Assembly (NCBI GenBank): GCA_900540475.1
Contig: UQGG01000004.1
Span: 205,146 to 269,145 of the forward strand
DNA length: 64,000 nucleotides
Direction of reading: 5' to 3'
Source: an uncultured Robinsoniella sp.
GTDB lineage: Bacteria > Bacillota > Clostridia > Lachnospirales > Lachnospiraceae
The position numbers and the translations under genes are program-made. Position 1 is the first letter of the stretch; each line of letters starts with the position of its first letter. The notes beneath the pieces were generated by a model. The model was not told the DNA's origin. It worked only from the letters and a program-made list of their open reading frames with translations, and ran no database searches. Below, piece by piece: positions 24,219 through 31,300 of the stretch.

Positions 24219-25398
24219 CAGCCATGCCGACACTTCATTTTCCGCTTATCTTGTGCGACTACGCAGACATCTCCACCAAAATCCCGAACTCAGCGGTCAG
24301 GAGATAAGGACATCCTGTTTTATAAAAAATGAACTGGATCAGCTCCACATCCCATGGTCTTCCATTGGAGAAACTGATGTGGAAGCACAGATAACCGGAG
24401 ATATCTTCACGCAGAATCCTTCCTGCAGCCCAAAAACAGTACTTCTGCGGGCAGATATGGATGCCCTCCCGGTTACAGAACAGTCCCAGATCTCATATGC
24501 TTCACGCACTCCCGGCATCATGCATGCCTGCGGGCATGATGCCCATACTGCAATGCTTCTGGGTGCGGCAAAGCTCCTGCAGGATCAGGCTGATCGTCTA
24601 AAAGGAACGGTCCGTCTGGTCTTCCAGCCGGCGGAAGAAACGGGAGGTGCCACCTGTTCACTAATCAAAAATGGGTTGTTAGATGGCGCCGATACAGCAT
24701 TTTCCCTGCATGTGGCTCCTGATCTACCCACCGGCAAAATCAGTATTACAAATGGCGCCTGCATGGCGGGAGTGGATGACTTTACCATTTCCATCAGCGG
24801 TACCGGCGGTCATGGCGCAGCACCTCACCTTGGTACAGATGCTCTCTTGGCAGGCGCTCATCTTGCAGTTAATCTCCAGGAAATCGTCAGCCGGGAAATG
24901 AATCCTCTGGATCCTGTAGTCGTCACTATCGGCACCTTCCATGCCGGGACAAAAGTAAATATTTTAGCAAAAGATGCCCTCCTATCCGGAAATATACGTT
25001 TTTTTAACAAAGCACTCCGGGACTGTTTTCCTTCGGTGCTGAAACGATACGCTGACCATACCGCTGCCATGTTCCGCTGTACTGCCGGAACCCGGTATAC
25101 CCCTTCCCTTCTTCCCGTAATAAATCATCCGGACTGCTGCAATGCTGCGAAAGACGCAGCAAGGAAGGTCTGGGGCAGCCCAAACTGGATTGAAAAACCG
25201 CCCTGTACCACTTCCGAAGACTTTTCCCGCTATCTGGATATCCTCCCGGGTGTAATGGTTTTTCTCGGAACCAATGACGGTACCCGGCGTACCTCCTATG
25301 CTCTGCATCATGAATGTTTTGACCTGGATGAAAATGCACTGGAAAACGGCAGTCGTTTATATGCACAGTATGCCCTTGACTGGCTGGAACAAGTTTAA
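24199..25398 (+). CDS. M20D-family amidohydrolase
   Basis: The 399-residue product begins inside the 3' end of the response-regulator gene with a GAAGGGAG ribosome site. Family features are RRHLHQNPELSGQE (22-35), the metal-binding MHACGHDAHTAM (108-119, Cys111 and His113) and the acidic pair in QPAEETGG (Glu146/147). M20D enzymes remove N-acyl groups from amino acids and their conjugates in the cytoplasm. Its presence in an operon with a two-component system is unusual and suggests that the transported ligand, or something made from it, is an N-acyl compound. The PatB-type C-S lyase beyond the transporter could act on the product. Confidence 0.9.
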   Translation: MKNNSCNSHADTSFSAYLVRLRRHLHQNPELSGQEIRTSCFIKNELDQLHIPWSSIGETDVEAQITGDIFTQNPSCSPKTVLLRADMDALPVTEQSQISYASRTPGIMHACGHDAHTAMLLGAAKLLQDQADRLKGTVRLVFQPAEETGGATCSLIKNGLLDGADTAFSLHVAPDLPTGKISITNGACMAGVDDFTISISGTGGHGAAPHLGTDALLAGAHLAVNLQEIVSREMNPLDPVVVTIGTFHAGTKVNILAKDALLSGNIRFFNKALRDCFPSVLKRYADHTAAMFRCTAGTRYTPSLLPVINHPDCCNAAKDAARKVWGSPNWIEKPPCTTSEDFSRYLDILPGVMVFLGTNDGTRRTSYALHHECFDLDENALENGSRLYAQYALDWLEQV

Positions 25399-25409
25399 AT
25401 CCGTCCAAA

Positions 25410-25462
25410 TAAAAAAAGGAAAAAATGCAGCCCCTGGCTTCCTATAACAAAGCCAGGGGCTG
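25410..25462 (-). terminator. Terminator between convergent genes
   Basis: CAGCCCCTGGCTT/AAGCCAGGGGCTG is a 13-base perfect stem. On the minus strand it is followed by TTTTTTCCTTTTTTT, so it mainly ends the P-loop gene transcript; it also lies just after the amidohydrolase gene. Confidence 0.85.
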
Positions 25463-25482
25463 TAGACTATAAACAAGCATTT

Positions 25483-26040
25483 TTAATAACAGATTTCTAT
25501 TACATTCTCAAGACCATTTAAGTCACTCTCGATCTTCTCTTTCAATTTAATGGCATCTTCAAAGGACACACCCTGTTCCTCACACCTTGCCATCAGCATT
25601 CCATTTGAGATATTTAAATAGACCACAAAATCGCTATCCATAACTACGGTTCCAAAAATGGGAAATCCCGCCTGGGTCTTAATCTTGCTTTTAACCAGTC
25701 TGTCCATTGCCTCCCCTGTTACCGGTGTCCAGGGTGACTGCATAACCTGCTCCATCTCTTCCTCTGACAATAAATAGCATATCGCTTCCGCCATGTTGAC
25801 ACAATTTCCAATATAACTGGCAAAGGAAGTTTTCCCGCAGCAGCTTGTCCCAACGACACAGATTCTTTTGTCCCCAAACCTTTGCAGGATACTGTTTAAA
25901 ACGTCCGCTGCTTTATCACTTCCTACTTTTATTTTAACGAAATCACTGCTTTTTATGCCAGCCGGATCATCCAAACCTGGAATGGCTATGTATGCTCCAT
26001 TCTTTCCTGTACAGTCTCTTAAAATCTCTTCTGTCGTCAT
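25483..26040 (-). CDS. Unrecognised P-loop protein
   Basis: The 185-residue cytoplasmic protein has a good ribosome site (GGAGG) and lies 25 bases after the repressor gene on the same strand. A Walker A motif CVVGTSCCGKTSFAS (P-loop 64-72, with two cysteines where most have variable residues) follows a hydrophobic strand, indicating an ATP- or GTP-binding fold. The rest, with a cysteine near each region (NCVNMAEAICYL, ARCEEQG) and a C-terminal helix, matches no family I know. Co-transcription with a sugar-type repressor suggests a small-molecule kinase or a regulatory NTPase, but this is inference. Confidence 0.6.
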   Translation of the reverse strand: MTTEEILRDCTGKNGAYIAIPGLDDPAGIKSSDFVKIKVGSDKAADVLNSILQRFGDKRICVVGTSCCGKTSFASYIGNCVNMAEAICYLLSEEEMEQVMQSPWTPVTGEAMDRLVKSKIKTQAGFPIFGTVVMDSDFVVYLNISNGMLMARCEEQGVSFEDAIKLKEKIESDLNGLENVIEICY

Positions 26041-26065
26041 ATTTCCTCCATTTATTGACCAATTA

Positions 26066-27142
26066 TCAGGTACTTTTTCCCGGTTTCAAAACAGCTGAGA
26101 AGCAATAATCCTCCCGATAACCAGGCTCTTCTATCATTTTTAGTACAATCTCCGCAGCTTTTCTGCCAAACATTTCCTTGGGATGAATTATAGTTGTGAT
26201 CTGTTTCCCCATGCCGGCATATTCCGTATCATCAAATCCGGTCACCGCCATATCCTCCGGAACCCGGATCCCCCTGTCCGCTAAAAACCGGATCAGATAA
26301 AAAGCAACCCGGTCAGTATGGCATACCACAGCGGTACAATCCTTTATTTTTTCCCAGAGCCTGTCTCCCTGTTCCCCTGCAAATATTTCATTTTCCGTCT
26401 CACTGGTATACCAGATTACCCGCTCATTATTCACCATCAGTTTCAAATTCAGCAATGCGCGCATATAACCTTCATATCTTCTCATACCAGTCTGCTCATC
26501 CATCTTACAGATTGCTCCGATATTCCGATGCCCCTTATCAAGCAGATGTTTTACCAGCAGTTCTCCTCCCCATCTGTCATCAACAGTTACTGCAGAAGCC
26601 GGATAGGGCGTATGCAGCGGCTGTGTAAATACTACCGGCAACTGAGAAGTCAGTTTTTCATACAATCCGTCATTAATCACAGGCAGTGCAGACTTTACCG
26701 GCTCCATAATAACTCCCTGCACTCCCCCATCCAGAACGTTGTGCAGAAACTGCTCTTCCAATAGGATCTGCTGGGAGGATAAAAAAAGCTGCATTCCATA
26801 GCCCCTCTGATGTAACGCATCGTGAATCCCCTGTATCAGAAAGGGAAAAAGATAATCCCCGGTGCTGTTTACAATCACACCTATGCATCTGCGCTCTTTT
26901 CCTTCACTTCGTAAAGGAGGTCCCTGAATCTTCCTGGTTACGTAGGTACCGCTGCCCTGTACTTTATACAACAGACCTTGATTTTCCAGTACCTTGATCG
27001 CCTGCCGGGCAGTCTGGCGGCTAACCGAGAACTTTACACATAATTCTTCCTCTCCCGGTATTTTCACCCCTCCCGGATAATTTCCGGAATATATCTCATT
27101 CTTAAGCCAGTCCGCAACCTGGGAATATTTAAAATTTGCCAT
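26066..27142 (-). CDS. GntR-HTH/LacI-sensor transcriptional regulator (AraR type)
   Basis: The start is ATG 27142 with an AAGGAGAG ribosome site; the frame opens earlier without one. The 358-residue product begins with a GntR winged helix (VADWLKNEIYSGNYPGGVKI, FSVSRQTARQAIKVLENQGLLYKVQGSGTYV). A periplasmic-binding-protein-like sensor from about 80 to the end follows (CIGVIVNSTGDYLFPFLIQG, AVTVDDRWGGELLVKHLLDK, AVTGFDDTEYAGMGKQITTI). This fusion is that of AraR-like repressors that release DNA on binding a sugar. No sugar gene lies next to it except the P-loop protein, so the target may be elsewhere. Confidence 0.9.
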   Translation of the reverse strand: MANFKYSQVADWLKNEIYSGNYPGGVKIPGEEELCVKFSVSRQTARQAIKVLENQGLLYKVQGSGTYVTRKIQGPPLRSEGKERRCIGVIVNSTGDYLFPFLIQGIHDALHQRGYGMQLFLSSQQILLEEQFLHNVLDGGVQGVIMEPVKSALPVINDGLYEKLTSQLPVVFTQPLHTPYPASAVTVDDRWGGELLVKHLLDKGHRNIGAICKMDEQTGMRRYEGYMRALLNLKLMVNNERVIWYTSETENEIFAGEQGDRLWEKIKDCTAVVCHTDRVAFYLIRFLADRGIRVPEDMAVTGFDDTEYAGMGKQITTIIHPKEMFGRKAAEIVLKMIEEPGYREDYCFSAVLKPGKST

Positions 27143-27230
27143 GAAAGCTCTCCTTGTAACATTTGTATTCCTATTATACAAGAGCCTGTTTAAAATTTCA
27201 ATTCTTCATTCTGCTAATCGTGACTGTTCT

Positions 27231-27290
27231 AGAGCGTGTTTGAAAATTACTTACTGGCTAATAGCGGGAATGAATTTTCAAACACGCTCT
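27231..27290. repeat. 60-base perfect foldback element (MITE-like)
   Basis: An 18-base arm AGAGCGTGTTTGAAAATT (27231-27248) is repeated exactly in inverted form at 27273-27290 around a 24-base loop. Related half-copies start at 27181 (AGAGCCTGTTTAAAATTT) and about 7910 (AGAGCGTGTTTTA). No T-runs make it a terminator, and it resembles the terminal repeats of a small non-autonomous mobile element. Confidence 0.65.
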
Positions 27291-27365
27291 TGTACCAAAT
27301 CCGAATAATTCAATTTAGAAAGAATATAATAAATAAAAATAAATATTTACCGAGAAAGGGGATTT

Positions 27366-28199
27366 ATGCTAAATATCGGGTCACACCTGTCCTCTGCAAA
27401 AGGATTTTTACACCTTGGCAAAGATGCCTTAAAAATAGATGCCAACACTTTTCAGTTCTTCCTGCGAAATCCCAGGGGCACACGGGCGAAAGCCCTGAAT
27501 CAGGAGGATGTGGATGCCCTGCGGAATTTTCTGGCGGAACATCACTTTGCTCCTATTGTTGCCCATGCTCCTTATACCTTAAATCCCTGTTCCTCGAATG
27601 CACATGTCCGGGACTTGGCTCAGGAGATGTTCCATGATGACTTGGCGCTTATGAAACAACTTCCCGGCAATTATTATAACTTTCATCCCGGAAGCCATCT
27701 GGGTCAGGATATGGATACAGCGGTTTCCTTCATTGCTTCGATGTTAAACAGGGAGTTAAAGCCGGGCCAGCCCACCATGGTCCTGTTGGAAACGATGTCC
27801 GGGAAAGGCACGGAAGTAGGCAGAACCTTTCAGGAACTGCGTGCAATCATCGACCGGGTTGAACTGCAGGAACAGATCGGGGTCTGTTTCGATGCCTGCC
27901 ACCTCTCGGATTCCGGTTATGATATTGTTCATAACCTGGATGAGGTGCTGGATGAATTTGACCGGATTATCGGACTTGGATATCTTCATGCGTTTCATAT
28001 TAACGACAGCCAGAATCCTCCGGGAAGCCGCAAGGACCGTCACGCATTAATCGGAGATGGATACATCGGACTGGATACCATCATTGAGATCCTAAATCAT
28101 CCATTGCTGCGCCATCTTACTTTTATATTGGAGACACCAACGGATCTGGATGGACACGCAGGTGAAATTAAGCTCCTTCGCTCATTGTATCTGGATTAA
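27366..28199 (+). CDS. nfo: Deoxyribonuclease IV (AP endonuclease)
   Basis: The 277-residue protein has the normal Nfo length. It begins NIGSHLSSAKGFLHLGKDAL and shows the zinc-binding segments FHPGSHLG, LLETMSGKGTEVG, GVCFDACHLSDSGYD and HINDSQNPPGSRKDRHALIG. These supply the His, Glu and Asp ligands of the trinuclear zinc site. It cuts DNA at abasic sites in base-excision repair. A strong AGAAAGGGG ribosome site precedes the ATG. The gene is alone, between the foldback element and a convergent secreted glycosidase. Confidence 0.95.
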   Translation: MLNIGSHLSSAKGFLHLGKDALKIDANTFQFFLRNPRGTRAKALNQEDVDALRNFLAEHHFAPIVAHAPYTLNPCSSNAHVRDLAQEMFHDDLALMKQLPGNYYNFHPGSHLGQDMDTAVSFIASMLNRELKPGQPTMVLLETMSGKGTEVGRTFQELRAIIDRVELQEQIGVCFDACHLSDSGYDIVHNLDEVLDEFDRIIGLGYLHAFHINDSQNPPGSRKDRHALIGDGYIGLDTIIEILNHPLLRHLTFILETPTDLDGHAGEIKLLRSLYLD

Positions 28200-28220
28200 A
28201 AAATATAGAATTGCAAAGCA

Positions 28221-28303
28221 TATGCCGGCATACCCCAGCGCCAAACCATGACGTTGGGGTGTTTACACAACTGAAAATTAAAAAAGTGATATTATGCCGG
28301 CAT
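28221..28303. repeat. Nested hairpin with duplicated palindrome between convergent genes
   Basis: The palindrome ATGCCGGCAT occurs at 28222-28231 and 28294-28303 and can pair with itself across the gap, enclosing an ACCCCAGCG/CGTTGGGGT stem (28232-28260). It may act as a transcription barrier between nfo and the large glycosidase gene, although T-runs are weak. Confidence 0.55.
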
Positions 28304-28309
28304 CCGTAA

Positions 28310-31300
28310 TTATTTCATTACCTTGCGGTAATTAACTGTTGAATACGGACCATAGATTTTCTTATTCCCCGCCTTACGGTAAGCACGTACTTTATAATAA
28401 TATGTTTTCTTTTTTGTCAGTTTACTATCCTTATAGGTAAATGTCCTGCCTTTTTTAATGGTTGCTTTTTTAATGGCTGCTTTTTTAATGATTGCTATTT
28501 TATAATAAGTTCCATTTTTTTTGTCTGCACGCCTGATCTCATAGCCGTCTGCACCGCTCACTTTCTTCCACTGCAGTTTCAGTTTTCTACCGGAAAGATT
28601 GGTGACCGAAGATATAACTGCTTTTGCGGGTACCGGTTTCCCGGACTTCACCTTTGAATATCCACTTTGCACGGTCTTGCCATTGTGCTTGGCATAAGCC
28701 CGCACCTTATAATAATATTTCTTGCCGGTCAGCAGCTTTCCATTGACATAAGAAGTTTTATTACTGCCCTTCACCGTGGCAATCTTACTATAGCTGCCGT
28801 TCTTTTTTGCAGATCGGTATATGCGATAGCCATCCGCTCCGGGAACCCTGGACCAGTTTATTCTTAACTTTTCATAACTTCCGGATTCTACTTTTTTCAT
28901 TACCGGTACCGCAAGCTTAACTGGCTGAGGTTCAGGCTTGGGTTGGGGTGTTGGTTCTGGTGACGGCTCTGGCTTAGGCTGTGGTGACGGGTCTGGTTTT
29001 GGCTGCGGTGCCGGGTCCGGTTTTGGATCTGGTGTGGGTTCCGGTGTTGGATCCGGTGTTGGCTCTGGATTAGGCTTATCGGGTTTCTTCTTTAGATCCC
29101 TCTGGGCGTTTATAAGGGCTTCCCTTGCAGCATCTACCGAATCCTGTGAAATATTCTGATCGCTTTCTGCTTCCCTTGCCTTATTCAATGCATCTTGAAA
29201 TACATTCCAGGTTTCTTCCGTATAATCCTCTTGCCCTGTGATCTTTTCTGCATCCGATATGGCTTGACGAAGTGCCGTTTTATCAGCTATTCCAGCAGCT
29301 TTATCCATATCACTGAGTTTAAACTTCGCCTGTCTGATATAGCAGAGATCGGTTGTCACGCCCCCCTGCCAGCTCTCGGAAAAGGCTTTATCCCAATGCC
29401 CGTAAGAATCCATGATAAAAGTACCGTCGGGCTGGACCACAATTCCCGCATATCCGGTATCTCCCGACTTCGCATTATTTGCCCAGTCTTCATCAATTAA
29501 TATCCGGTACTGGCCTTCGTTTTGTTCCATCAGATCCTCGTAAGTGCCAACCCAGGCCGCCCAGTCACCGGCTTTCCAGTCGTTTCCTCCATCAAACTTT
29601 CCATTGCCGTTAAGATCGTAATTTATTTCACGGAATGTAATCAGCAGCCTTCCGCTCACCGGATCGTAAACGGCTTTATGCCGCTCTCCAGCCAGAGAAC
29701 CAGGCAGATCCATAGGCCTGCTCCATGTCTCCCCTTCATCCTCTGAATAGATCAGTGTTGCTGGATTATTGTGAGACTGGCTTCTGGCAAGACCTACAAT
29801 ACGTTTTCCGTCCGGCGAACGGAACATGCCGATTTCACACATCTGATACCCGCTCTCTATAGAACGGTGTTCACTCAGATAAGGCTCCGGCTCGCTCCAT
29901 TGTTCCTCTCCGTTTTCATCAAATGTGAGATATGTCTTGTAATTGACATAATCATAATTGTGATACACGCCCATCCATTTCTGTATATCATTTCCATTAC
30001 TGTCTTTTAACTGGATCAGGCTTGCCATTGCCACAATGGATTTGTTCGGAGTACCATCCTTATGATTCGTATACCAATGCTTATACTCTGTCCATGTCTC
30101 ACCCCCGTCATCAGAATAGGACGTATTCCATCCGGTAGCATTGCCTTCCAGATCCTGCCCCCAGCCCGGACACGCCGTAATCAGCATCAGCCTCTGAGTT
30201 CCGTCCTTCAGGTGTATTTTGTACATGGTTGGCGTCTCCTGTGAACCTCTGAAGGATTCCGGAGTCTTTTTTTCTACCCATGTTTCCCCGGCATCATAGC
30301 TGATCTTCAGGACCAGAGGGCCTTTCCCGTGTCCAACCGGATAGGAGGTTACCAGTGTCTGGTTATCATCCAGCATCACCATATCCGGCTGTCCTAAATA
30401 CTGCCGCGGTCCGCCCGGATCTTTATCAATATCGGACAGGTATTTTTCATCCAGTTCATAGACCGGAAGTTTATTCGAGATGGCTAATTTTTTCGTGATC
30501 ACTACCGTTACGAAATCCCGGTATCCGGAAGCCCTGTTTTCCACAGTTATGGTAACACTTCCCTTTTTATGTGCGGTAACCAGCCCTTTTTCATCTACCG
30601 ATGCTGTCCCGGGATCACTGGAAGTATACTCGATGGTCTTATCATCCTGATCACTGATCAGATTTGTCTGTATGGCAAAATGCTCTTCTACGTTTAGCTC
30701 CTTGTAGGTTTCCTGAATGTTCAACCCCTTCGTCTGCATGATGGAAACGATTTCTTCTGTTGACAGCACTCTGTTAAATATCTTCAGTTCATCGATTTTT
30801 CCGGTAAACCCGTTTCCTCCGATTATATCCACCGGGCATGGGAACTCATGGTTGACGGTCCATCCATTTGTCTGTATCAATGTACCGTTTATATACATGG
30901 AAAGCCCGCTTGTTTTATCCTGTGTCCAAGCCACATGAACCCAGGTATCGGCTGGAAATACATAATTAAATGTCAGTACATCTCCGCTTCCCGTTCCAAC
31001 ATGTACACCCGCTTTCTCTCGGTTATCTGCCAGCCGCACATCAAAAGAATAATTTCCGTCGTTACTCATGAAAACGGAGTTTCGTTCAGGATCTTTTGTG
31101 CTGTTCATCACCCAGTAGCCTACTGTCCAGGTATCAGAAAGACCGGAATTTCCTTGTAAACGAACTGATTTATCAGCCTCTGTAATCGTCAGCGCTTTTT
31201 CCGATCTGCCCGGAGAAAGTACCGCTCCCTGGTTGATGCCGTCTCTCCTTCCCCATTCATCCTGTACCACATTATTTTCCATAGAGTCAAAGGAATAGTA

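Noticed and set aside
28938..29159. Gly/Ser-rich plus-strand ORF (GSGLGCGDGSGFGCG...)
   Set aside because: It is the antisense of the Pro-rich spacer of the secreted glycosidase; the repetitive look comes from that spacer.
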